This document shows, piece by piece, positions 31,588-41,873 of a DNA stretch of 64,000 bases. How positions within the stretch are numbered: the stretch's first letter is position 1; the number at the start of each line of letters is the position of its first letter. The position numbers and the translations under genes are program-made. This DNA is from Nansenia antarctica (Eukaryota > Chordata > Actinopteri > Argentiniformes > Microstomatidae), in contig OZ022340.1 of NCBI GenBank assembly GCA_963989245.1, positions 45,356,165 through 45,420,164 on the forward strand. Direction: 5' to 3'. The notes below the pieces were generated by a model, which ran no database searches, had not been told where the DNA came from, and saw only the letters and a list, made by a program, of their open reading frames with translations.

Positions 31588-32216
31588 TGTAAGGATAATA
31601 GTTCATGTAATTTGGGTCTTTGTTTTTATGAGGTCTCTGATTTATGCATCAATTACACAATGTGTAGATCGGATTGTCATTACAAACTGGACAAATGGAG
31701 AGGAACAAAACTGCTCAGGAATGCGACCCTGAGGCCTGGGGAGACACAGTTAAATGGTGGAGAAGAAAAAGAACAGTTGAAGGGACAACATCATCTCATT
31801 CACTCTGCAAAATTGGTCTATAACCAAGTGGCCAAAAATAATGCCTTTATGGAAAATAATCTATCTCATATCCATAATTGTGTTTGCAACAATGAATTCA
31901 AGTGATACAGCAAAGAAAGTGGCTGGAAATGAGTTTATTGGGTTTTACTACAAAGCATTAAGTTTAGTGCAAAACCAGCACATGCACCACATTTCTCTCA
32001 TATGAAGAATAGTGGTAGCTGCATCGAGTTATGGGTATCCTTGTCACTGGCAGGGACTGGGGAGTTTGTCAGGATCAAGAGAAAGGAATTCAATTTGCTG
32101 AGTTGGTAGTGACATCCTAATCTACACAGCACACTGGAATTGATTCCTATGCAAACCCGAGACACTATAAAAACAAAGATATTCATTCCAAAATGACATG
32201 AACTATTATCCTTGCA
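31588..32216. mobile_element. MITE with long (about 110 bp) inverted ends
   Basis: The left end TGTAAGGATAATAGTTCATGT and the right end (reverse complement TGCAAGGATAATAGTTCATGT) begin inverted repeats that stay alignable for about 110 bp with small gaps, up to GACAAAT/GCAAAT. A TTAA follows the right end (32217-32220) but not the left. The interior has a 107-codon chance frame without recognisable motifs. Confidence 0.75.
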
Positions 32217-32347
32217 TTAAGATGGACTCATTCAGTTCAAATGCAATGCGAAAATATTAGCTAACCCTGTAAGGCCACCTGTTGCAATATTACATCACAT
32301 TTAGCTATCCCCCCCAAAAAAACACATTTACATAGTCAATAGGTTCA

Positions 32348-32405
32348 GCGTCTTTGAGCCCCAGAAAAGCGCTATATAAATACAATAAATAATGATTATT
32401 ATTAT
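32348..32405 (+). mobile_element. Short LINE tail with (ATT)n
   Basis: GCGTCTTTGAGCCCCAGAAAAGCGCTATATAAATAC followed by ATT repeats. The same tail is at 54296-54367. Confidence 0.65.
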
Positions 32406-32833
32406 TGGATTGGATTTGTCATTATGTTTCTATTAGCATTATTTTCCATACGTGAACATGTAAGTAGTGCAATGTCCTCATGTAATATAAGAAGTGCCAT
32501 AGCATTTCTCTATGTAACGTGAGGGTAATTTTGACTTACCACCCTCGCCCAGGGGTGTGTTATTGCAGCACAGACATAACAAGCTCAAAATCAAATTTGA
32601 TGAATGTATTCCACAATAACTACATATCTACATGTTCTAGACATTCTAATCACAAAATGATTTAAGGCATTTTACTTACTTGACAAGGGGATATACTGTA
32701 TTGGCCCTTAAAATTCGAATAATAATTTTGACAAATTTTAATTTGAGCCTTTGATAAGAGTCAGACAGAAATCTCAATGGCCCATTTCTCAGCGACAGCC
32801 TGCCAAGTCCTAACACGTTAGGTCACTGAATCA
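32406..32833. other. AT-rich unique sequence
   Basis: No gene, repeat boundary or promoter recognised. Confidence 0.4.
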
Positions 32834-33238
<405 letters not shown>

Positions 33239-34438
33239 TGTGGCCGCTTTCAAGACGAGTAAACCACAACAGTCTCAAAGGAGTGCCCAAAAACGTTATC
33301 TGAACAAGCTTGTGCTACATTATCAAAGATAACGCCATTATTCAGACTAACCAGAGGCAGTGAAGCTATCATCTCGCCTGAAGAAACACAATCACCGGTA
33401 GCCAGTACCTCCTTCTCCGCTAGCAGCCTGCAGACAGACATCTCATCACTGTCTGCCACTGACAGTGTGACACAGCCCATCTAGCGAGAGTGCCAGCCCT
33501 CCTCCTCCTCCTCCTCCACCTCCTCCTCTCCCAGAAAACCAAGATGATGATGATGACAGTCAGAGAGCCAGCGCCGTGAGTGAGAGCGACCCCCCCCCCC
33601 CCCGATCTAATCAGATGAACAGCCCCAGCATGGCATTGCCAACTGACAGGATACATTTCCCAGTGTATCTAAACGATGACAGCATCAAAAGGCGTCATAA
33701 ATACAGGTCTGTGTGAGACAACGGGACTGTTTCGTGGAGACTACCGTAGAAGGAAAGGTGCTTTCAAGTGAATGCTACTTGACTAACCCTAGTGCTACCC
33801 TAGCCCTAAGACAATATGCACCAGGTATACCGTGAGCCATGTTGGCTCTTTGGTGACCTGCTGGCTTTGAGCAAAATCGTGCTGCTGTAAAAAAAAAAAA
33901 AAAAAAAAAAAACTGTTGAGCATATAGAGGCAACTGGGATCAAAAAACGGGTGGAAACATTTGAATTTGTAATTAAGACAGTAATACAGCGCAAAGAACA
34001 CAGTCAATACTGTCTCTCAAGTTCTCCAGTGGAAAGTCAGAGAGGGGTGGTGGTTTGGAGAGACTGTCATTGTCCCTTGTCTATGGTCTGCATTTCATAG
34101 TTGAGCTGGGCCAGGGTGATTTGTTTCCCCTTGAGTTCCTCGAAAACCAATATAAGAACTGCAGGAATCATGCCCTTAAGGAAATCATGCATAACATCCG
34201 GAGGAAATAGATACGCAGTGGGAGAAGGTGCCTATGTCATTCCAGAGAAGCAGCATGAATTTGTGACACCGTGATACACAGTGGCAGTTCCTGAGTTTTC
34301 TTGTAAAGCCTACAGTTGATAGCTGACATTATCTGTATCACACCTTGTGAACTTTCTGTGAACTTTGCGGAGATCTCATCCTTGGTAGCAGGGCAAAAGT
34401 CTTCTTCCTGAGCTGAAGTTTTGGGTTAAACCAGCAAG
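33239..34438. other. Unassigned region with possible decayed transposase N terminus
   Basis: From 33250 to 33600 the + strand encodes Ser/Pro- and Asp-rich low-complexity residues over a CTCCTC repeat and a 14-bp C run (33590-33603). This resembles the N-terminal regions of hAT transposases but has stops and no domain. A 24-bp A run lies at 33889-33912. The remainder shows nothing recognisable. Confidence 0.3.
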
Positions 34439-35045
34439 AGCATATGTGACACAGTCTGATCATTTGGTCCTCATGTCGGGATTCAATTCAATTCAATGAT
34501 ACTTTATTTATCCCCGTGGGGAAATTCATTCTGCCACGCCACTCCACTAAAAACAACACATAACAACACAACATAAAGGACAGACAACAACACTGGGCCA
34601 GCCATATACGGTATATAAAAAACAGCGAGATCACGATAAAAAAGTGGATAAAAGAGATGGCTATAGTTATTATATTAAAATACTAAAATACTAAAAAGTG
34701 ATGATGATGATTAAAATAAATAATAAATACAAATTCAGGAGCCTTGACCATTGCACCATGATCCAATGTAATGATCAGACTTTGACTCATCGCTAGTCAA
34801 CTAACACAGCTTGTTTTGTGAGCCTGCTAACAATGTAAAGTAGTGTTATAGTTAACTAGGTAGCAGTGGGGATTACTCACCCAATCCATTACGTTGCAGC
34901 ATTTTGGCTTGACTAGCGAGTTTGTGTTGTGATTCGTATTTCCGTATTTCCGTATTTCCGTAGTTCCGTGTTTCAAAAGAAAAGTCTGAACATTTTGATT
35001 GGTTGCGACATGCGGACCAAATGATCAGACTGTGTCACATATGCT
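34439..35045. mobile_element. MITE with 40-bp inverted repeats, carrying a LINE tail
   Basis: AGCATATGTGACACAGTCTG... at 34439-34478 is the reverse complement of 35006-35045 with a single mismatch in 40. No clear target duplication is seen. The interior holds a LINE tail (34480-34740, minus) and a TTTCCGTA tandem repeat (about 34938-34967). Confidence 0.8.
34480..34740 (-). mobile_element. LINE 3' end within the MITE
   Basis: ATTCAATTCAATTCAATGATA, ACTTTATTTATCCCC and GGGGAAATTCATT form, in reverse, a common fish LINE terminus ending in ATTGA repeats. The body to about 34740 is AT-rich. Confidence 0.6.
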
Positions 35046-35689
35046 GAAAGATTGTTGGAAATGGAGATGGTGGCAATGGTACCAGTAAGACCTGGCTCTC
35101 TGCATTAGACTCCAAAAGAAATGGCCCTGTGTCTCCTCCTGACCTCACGGACCAGTGGCTAGAAAATGTTGTTGTAGGATGTTAATCCTTTTTGAATTAA
35201 CACGAGTGGAGAGGTATATGTTCTGAAGCTGCGATAATGTGCTTCATTTCAAGATTTCAAAATGTTATTTCCAAAATCTGTAAGCTTATGATTTACTTTC
35301 TTGGCACCTAATAGATTAACAACCTCAAATTCATCCACATAGAAGTGAAGATGCACTATTTGCTTTTCACTGATCCAATCAATCACTCATGATGTTATTA
35401 TCTGGAGGCACCACCACAGGCAAACGTCATATAATGTTTCACATTGGAATGTGCCTCTACTGTGTGTCTCATCATCACTGCTCAAATGTACCTCTCTTAG
35501 TTTAAGCATTCCACATTCTTCACATCAATAATGTGTCTACTCTGTGCTGATTATACACTCTTTCAAAATGTTTGTCTGACTCATCCACATTGATATCAAT
35601 ATTTACAATCTCGAGGCATCACTGTGGTTGGACAAAACATTCCTCAAGTATTTGGACAAAACAACTCTCTAAAACTAGGAGGTTTGATC
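35046..35689. other. Nothing recognised
   Basis: Unique AT-rich sequence that appears continuous with that left of the MITE. Confidence 0.35.
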
Positions 35690-35965
35690 AAATTTCTCCC
35701 ATTCTTTGATCACTACACTGGATCCCTGTATCTCACAGAATAGATTTTAAAATCATGCTCCTGGTCTACAAATCTCTGAATGGTTTAGGGCCAAAACACA
35801 CCCTTAACATATTAGTGCCTTGTGAACCTGCTAGATCCCTAAGATCATCTGAGGCCTTTTAACTGTTCCAAGAGTGAGCACCAAAAGTGGAGAGGCAGCA
35901 TTCGCTCACTATGCAGTAACAAACTGGAACAAGCAATCACAAAACATTAGGTCAGCCCCATCTTT
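35690..35965 (+). pseudogene. LINE reverse-transcriptase C-terminal fragment
   Basis: Across several frameshifts the + strand reads SLYLTE, DFKIMLLVYKSLNGLGP, PCEPARSLRSS and KSGEAAFAHYA, which is the conserved C-terminal region after the reverse transcriptase in L2/CR1-type LINEs. About 270 bp remain, with no catalytic box. Confidence 0.7.
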
Positions 35966-36233
35966 ATACATTTTTGGAAGTACCCACTCGTTATTTTTCC
36001 GAACAGTTTTACGTTCATTAAATAAGTATAATCTTTAACACAATGAGCTTGTTTTTTGTTGCTTTTTCCGACGCGCTTGAGGGGGTGGGCTAAAATCCCA
36101 TTTAGCTTCCATTTTGGTATGTTAGCTGTTGAGCTCGACTGAGGTAGCCAATAGCTGAGCGAGGGGGTGGGATAAAAAGAGTGTTTTCATTCGTTGTGTT
36201 TACATTTTTTCTAACATGGACTTAGGGTTGCCA
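35966..36233. other. Spacer, nothing recognised
   Basis: Contains two related GAGGGGGTGGG(C/A)TAAAA segments (36079 and 36161) of unknown meaning. Confidence 0.3.
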
Positions 36234-36692
36234 CCTTTCAGTCAGAGAAATAAGGGACACCCCTCGCAGTAGGGGCCCCGCTCCTCGGGACCACGACCAC
36301 CACGGGCGGGGTGGGGGCCCCAGTGCTAGTAAATCAAAAACATTGTTTCAATAAAGCATTTAGATTCATACTTAAAGTTTCAAGTGCTTTATTAACACTT
36401 ACTGAACGTATCTTAATACAAAATGTATTAAACAAAAAGCATTAGCATACAGTATATGCACCAGAACTTAACTCAATAACTTACAATTAAACAAAGCTTT
36501 GCCACTTTCAAATATAGTGCAACAATGGTTGTTCAAATAATAATTTATGAAACTACAAAACTACAAAACATTCAACAGTCATCATTCAATCATGTGCAGC
36601 AGTAGACAGGGTTTAGCAGTTGAGCTCTCTCTTCTCCTCATTGTGTTACTTATTTTTCCTGTGAAAACAGTTAACACCTCTCCCTCTCTTCC

Positions 36693-37735
36693 TCACTGTG
36701 TGTATTTCTTTTTCCAAGTGTACTTCTGATCACTCCTTGCAGCACTGAGCAGCTGTTTGTCTTTCAAAACAATGGAGTAAAACTCTGAACAGGACAGCTC
36801 AAAGTTGAGAGTGATCAGCAGCTCACTCCTCATGAGCTCCACAGAGCACCTGTTCCTGCAGTCACTCCATTTGCTGGTCATTCTGGAAAATATCCTTTCC
36901 ACATATCCAGTGGATGCTGGGACGCTCAGGATGTGGCTGATGACGGACAGCATGTTAGGCAGGTCAGCTGCTTGAAAGATAGCCACCCACCTGGCAGCCA
37001 CAGCTTTGGACTTCCACTCATCTTCTGCACCCTCCCTGAGCCCCTTCAAAGTGGCATTTGCTGTGGTGCATTCATCATATAGTTCATCCATATTGACTTT
37101 ATGGATGAGGTTGATTTTACTAGTGATCCTCTCAATATCACTGAAGGTAGCCATTCCATGGTGCAGAGAGAGAGATTGCAGGGAGAACAACCAGTTGTTC
37201 TCTGAAAAGTCAAACCATTTCTCAACATATGAGATTGCTGTGTTAAAAAACGCAGTGAAATCTGCCCTTGCCTTGTTTGCATCATGTGGAAGGAGACGCT
37301 GCAGCTTCACTTTGGTTAAGTAGCCATAGAAATGGTCGTCTCGTCTTTGTGTGAGTTTTTGCTTGAAGTTATCCATGATGGAATATAACTCAACACAGGT
37401 GGTTGAATTGCTTTCCAGCTTCTTAACAACTTCCTCAAAGAGGGAGAGGATATTGTTGCAGAACAGGAGATAAACCTCCACAATGTCAGGGACTTCCCCA
37501 GTTTAGTCTTCACTGAGATTTAACAAATCTCTGATCTGTCTGGGACACTCATCCCCCAGGCTGATGAAGTAAGACTTGAGAGCAGTCCAGGTTTGCATAA
37601 GCCGGGTGATGGCTAGATTGAGGGAGAGCCACCTTGTTGTGACATGTCGTAGAATCTCCCTGAATTCCACATCACAAAATTCACAAAACTCTTTGAGGGA
37701 TTCTCTTCGTTTGGCTGATACGGAGAAGTGCCCAT
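36693..37735 (-). pseudogene. Outer hAT transposase, C-terminal half of exon 2
   Basis: This continues the exon cut at 39893. It opens FSVSAKRRESLKEFCEF, carries EILRHVTTRWLSL, and after a frameshift near 37490 runs to the dimerisation domain (LPNMLSVISHILSVPAST, FSRMTSKWSDCRNR). That domain ends about 50 residues before the stop at 36693. In hAT enzymes this C-terminal domain forms the oligomer and lies next to the last catalytic Glu. The frameshift makes this copy defective. Confidence 0.8.
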
Positions 37736-38008
37736 CAGTGGCGGCTCCTGCCAAATCTCTCAGGGGGGGCAATTGTTGCGTTGATGGTTAAGGTGACACG
37801 TTCAAGGGTAAATTCACCTAAATCAGCGGGCTTAAATAAATTGACTCTCACAGCCATTGGTATTCAGTTATCACATATTTTAGTTTAGGTGCAGCAAATC
37901 CAGGATAAAGAGCAGTGGCACAGGGGCTGATAATGTGCAATGGATGGATAAAACTATTTACATACTACAAAATATGGACGGCATACATACTGCATACATA
38001 CATACTGC

Positions 38009-38536
38009 TCACTTGTATTGAAATTTAGCTCGTCTCTCTTTCAAAGCAGCAAAACAATCAATGACCCTCTCATTAAAATCAGGCATCTTCCTGACTAGTT
38101 CCCTCTCCATTGAAAGCATGGCCAGTGCATTCAGGCGCTCCTGGCCCATTGTGTTTCGCAGGAAGTTCTTGATTCTCTTAAGGGTCGAGAAACACCTCTC
38201 AGCTTCAGCTGTTGTCATGGGAGTGGTAATTAGGATGTTCAACAGAGCTACAGTCTCAGAGAAAGTCTCCTGGAGGTTGTACCTGTGTAGAACCTGGTAC
38301 AGTGCCAGTGCACCAGAGCAGCCCTTGAACTCAGCACTCTCATAGACAAGGGACAGCTCAGTCTTGAGCTTCACCTGGTTCAGCATGGGGTATGCCTTGA
38401 CAGTGGTGTTCAGAGCCTCAACAGGGAATGCATGGCAGTGCTGTTGGAACATCTCTCCTTGGAGCAGCGTGGCACTCACAAGGTGGTTGGTGAAAGAAAA
38501 CCTTTCTTTGGAGTGGCCCAGGATTGTGTCGCAGAT
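38009..38536 (-). pseudogene. Inner hAT transposase last exon (ZMYM1-like dimerisation domain)
   Basis: A splice-acceptor-like TTTTGACAG precedes 38536. The exon reads ICDTILGHSKERFSFTNHL, then YNLQETFSETVALLNILI, TTAEAERCFSTLKRIKNFLR and ALAMLSMERELV, the canonical hAT C-terminal dimerisation domain of ZMYM1-like transposases, and stops at 38009. The frame is open, but the catalytic exons are missing from the element, so I treat it as a remnant. Confidence 0.8.
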
Positions 38537-38683
38537 CTGTCAAAAGTATGGGGTGTGAAAGAAAATGTGGAAATAAGCACTTTGGAAGTACAACACTGAA
38601 TAAAGACTGCTACCATCCCATCCCTGAATGTAACTCTGATTGGTGGTGATTTTCCAATACTGTGTTTCAAAACTTGGACCTAC

Positions 38684-38783
38684 CTCTTTAGACAGCCTCT
38701 GCTTCTCTTCTTCTCCCAAGACCCTCCTTGATGTTCTGGTTCCTGTGGCTTTTTGCTGCTGCTCTTGAGATGAGCTTTGGTCC
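38684..38783 (-). other. Probable upstream exon of the inner hAT transposase
   Basis: A 100-bp open segment lies between an acceptor-like CTTCAG and a donor AAAGAG|GTAGGT. It encodes a Gln/Ser-rich and Arg/Lys/Glu-rich linker (QSSSQEQQQKATGTRTSRR). The exon call rests on the splice signals and position only. Confidence 0.45.
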
Positions 38784-39892
38784 CTGAAGGCAGACAGACC
38801 AACAGTGTTAAGATTTCAAATAAGAAAATGTAGCTGAACAATCTGCTGTAGTTGTAATTGTATCTACAGTAATTTTTGAAATGTAGTCTAACGATGATTT
38901 AAGGTCTCCAGGAGAGAGGGATCTGTTTTAAGTATAACAGTTGACTTTAGCTTTAACAGGCTGTGCACATGAGTCACTCCCGACCACTTAGATATCTTGG
39001 AGCTATTTAGGTAGATATGCTTATTCTTGAATAGAAATATGTAGGTCTATCTATTCACAAATTAAACCTCAGACATTTTTAGACATGTTCTATATATTAG
39101 CCTAATACATATATCTAAAAAAAATGCTTAGTTGAAATTCGCTGACAAAATGTATTGTATAGTTTGATAAATGTAATATACTACATTACATTAAGTAACT
39201 ACATATTAATATAATGTAACATAATAAATTAAATGCAAAGTTTTGTTGCAAAAAAGAAGCTTCGCATAGCAACCTACCAAATGAATAGTGGAATATCCTA
39301 CTCCAATTACTCGGGCAAGCCCTAATTTTAATTCAACTCATTGTTATATAAGCCTACTAGTTTTACCGGCGCCTTTCCCATTCATCATAGCATGCATACA
39401 TTTGATTATTACAAAGTTCTATATTACGGAGAAGGTACAAACTATATTTTTTGATCTTACCTTATGGCCTGCATGCTGCTTGTGAAGCTTTGGACGGCAT
39501 GTTTTATGAAGACTGCGTCAATGTCCTTCTTCTGCAGCCGTATGACATGATGTAAGCACGTACGATTCTTTGTGCATGTCCCAAAAACCCATAGAGAATG
39601 CCCGAATGGCCTGAAGTTACCAAAATAGATTTTACATGTAAGTCTACGAGAACAGCCTAGTGCAATTTCGAGTAGAGGGAAAGTTGCACTGAAAGGGGCG
39701 GGACTTGAAGCTGATTGGAATATACACCACAGAACACTAGCTGATTGGACTATGATATACTCCACAGAACACTAGCTGATTGGACTATGATATTCAGAAG
39801 CAACACTGTCTAGAAGTCATAGAAAAACAAATCTCTCTCTTCTCCCTTTGGTGGGGCATTGTCCAATTGCCCTAATGAACCAGCCTCCCCTG

Positions 39893-40504
39893 GTGCCCAT
39901 AGACCTTCAGCACAATGTTTTCGACATCTACAGTGAGCTGGTCCAGAGCATGTTTCACTGTGTTGTGCATAATGTGGGCATGACAGTTCCCTTGCAGCAG
40001 ATCCTTTTGCTTTTTCTTCAGGTTTGTGAAGACCGAGTTGTGGATTCCATAATTTACATTAGTATTGTCTGCACTATATGCTGTCACTTGATCTAATGAT
40101 AAGCCAAATTTATCAAGTGATTGTTGTATGGAATCTATAATCCCAGCGGTTGACTCATCTGCATTTTCGATGAAGTCAAGCATTCTGTTGGTGACCCCAG
40201 TTTCTGGCTGAAAGAATTGTACAGCAAGGGGAAACATCTTCCTGTTCCCCTTATTTGATGCATCCGTCTGGATGGAGAATGGGAGGGGTCCTGATGTCAA
40301 GACATTAAGAACTTCACCCACTGCCTTCGGCGCAAGGACGTCTTTGACCATTGCTTCTGCCTTTGTTCTCCCTAGAGACATTTTCTTTACGATTTTGGAA
40401 TCATGCAGAATCATTTGATTGAGTTTGTGTCCACAGTCCGCACTATTGTAGCTGAGGTTGTGCTTAACCGTGTGGTACACATGCGTCAATTCCGCTGCTG
40501 TAAC
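39893..40504 (-). pseudogene. Outer hAT transposase, N-terminal half of exon 2
   Basis: The exon begins after CCCCTCTAG at 40504 (VTAAELTHVYHTVKHNLSYN). It contains the RNase H-like catalytic start FSIQTDASNKGNRKMFPLAV (first Asp) and QVTAYSADNTNVNYG (second Asp), then GNCHAHIMHNTVKHALDQL. The frame is unbroken until the inner hAT insertion at 39892, which adds a few foreign residues and a stop at 39872. Its phase-0 start fits the donor of exon 1 at 51608. Confidence 0.85.
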
Positions 40505-40782
40505 CTAGAGGGGGGAGAGGATGACAAATTGTTAATGAAGTATTCATTAACAATTTTTCAGTAGTATTGAAAATGCAATTTTCCAGATGAGTCGAGCATA
40601 TAACATAATAATATATACAGTATATACTGTATAACATCAGAGTTGTTTATTTTATTATTTTAATATTGTGCACTATATTTATATTGATGATACATCGATA
40701 AGTACTTGTACACTATGTTGATCGTTGCTATGACAACCACCCCGTCTTGCATCACGTGGACGATTCTGCCCACATCGACTAC

Positions 40783-40836
40783 TAACAACAACAACAACAA
40801 CAACAAGAATGATGTGTGATTGACTCACACATCATT
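40783..40836 (+). repeat. (CAA)n and adjacent hairpin
   Basis: A CAA run (40783-40806) is followed by a perfect 12-bp stem AATGATGTGTGA/TCACACATCATT with a 5-base loop (40808-40836). Confidence 0.8.
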
Positions 40837-40929
40837 CAGTCATTAGTATGTTATTATTGTGTCACATGAGACCAGACATCTCATTCATTCATTCATTCAT
40901 TCAGCGTTTTGCGGAGATAAGCGTTTTGC

Positions 40930-41545
40930 GGAGATAAATTCGCTCCACACTTGTTTGACAACTCACGGCAGTGGACTACTTCGTGGACTACTTCCCCCTA
41001 TCTCTCCCTTCCTGGATCAAGATTGTCCTCAGCATTGTTCTCTCATCGAAGAATAATGTTTTGCACTTAAAGGAGTGCAAAACACTGCCCACCTTCAAAA
41101 CCACTCTCAAAAAACATTTACAGGAGGCTGCAATCCGTAACTGGACCCTCTAAAACAACAAAAACAAAAACAAAAATCAGATTAAAAGACCCGAACTACC
41201 CACTGTACATACTTTGTGTTTTGTCCCCCGCCCCCACCTGTGGTGTATGTCCCCACCTGTCCTACCCGATACCTTATGTTTTGTTGTATTGTTCTTCCCA
41301 TGATGGATGTACGTTTATCTTGTAGATAGTAATAGTTATTTGTCTGTATTATCTTGTAGATAGTACTAGTTGTTTTTCTTATGTCTGTCTTACATGTAAC
41401 GATGAATTGAAAATCAAGGACCCCAATTGAAATAAGCCAGTGGCTTTCTTGGGTTTTTATCCTTTTAGTTGACCTTGTATGTAATATGTACTTTCATGTA
41501 CCTACTTCTGCAAACATTCTAATAAAGTTTTCAATCAATCAAAAA
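40930..41545 (+). mobile_element. LINE 3' fragment with C-terminal coding remnant
   Basis: Near 41070-41150 the + strand reads ECKTLPTFKTTLKKHLQEA, a typical last segment of CR1/L2-type ORF2, and stops at 41151. The 3' untranslated part ends AATAAAGTTTTCAATCAATC (41521-41540), identical in type to the minus-strand fragment at 8185-8316. It lies in the intron of the outer hAT, directly left of the Jockey/I-like LINE. Confidence 0.75.
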
Positions 41546-41551
41546 AAAGTA

Positions 41552-41805
41552 ATTCTAGATTACTAGTATTACTATTACCGGACACCGTCACCCGGAAGAA
41601 CGCCTGCAACAACGTGAGCACAGCAGAGGTCTGATTTCTCTATCTCTCTTCTCTACTTCTCTCTTCTCTCTACTTTGCATAGCTCCCCCTTTATATAGCG
41701 GCTGCACTTCCTCCACCCTTTTAGAGTGTCACTCTCACCGAAGTCATTCTAGATTACTAGTATTACTATTACCGGACACCGTCACCCGGGTTAGGGTTAG
41801 GGTTA
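41552..41805 (+). promoter_or_regulatory. LINE 5' untranslated region with tandem monomers and TTAGGG repeats
   Basis: The same 44 bp (ATTCTAGATTACTAGTATTA ... ACCGTCACCCGG) occurs at 41552-41595 and 41746-41789, 194 bp apart. This suits a promoter built of tandem monomers. After the second copy stand two and a half TTAGGG units (41791-41805). A TATATAG-like box lies near 41693. Promoter activity is inferred. Confidence 0.5.
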
Positions 41806-41873
41806 AATCCCCTGTTTTATTTCCTACACATATTATTTTCTACACATATAATTATCGGCATTCACGGAGCGGT

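Larger units (their letters stand above)
37736..39892 (-). mobile_element. Inner hAT element (2157 bp) inserted in the outer transposase exon
   Basis: Flanked by the perfect 8-bp repeat GTGCCCAT (37728-37735 and 39893-39900). The ends are CAGTGGCGGCTCCTGCC on the left and, in reverse, CAGGGGAGGCTGGTTCATT on the right, both with GGGCAATTG further in. Removing the element and one repeat restores the reading VYGHFSV of the outer transposase. It contains C-terminal exons of a different, ZMYM1-like hAT transposase on the minus strand and about 1.1 kb of non-coding DNA (38784-39892). Confidence 0.9.

Noticed and set aside
31582..31905. 107-codon Cys-rich open frame
   Set aside because: It lies within a MITE, overlaps its inverted end and shows no motif.
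41791..41805. Interstitial telomere block
   Set aside because: Only two and a half TTAGGG units, located in a LINE leader; too short to suggest a fusion point.
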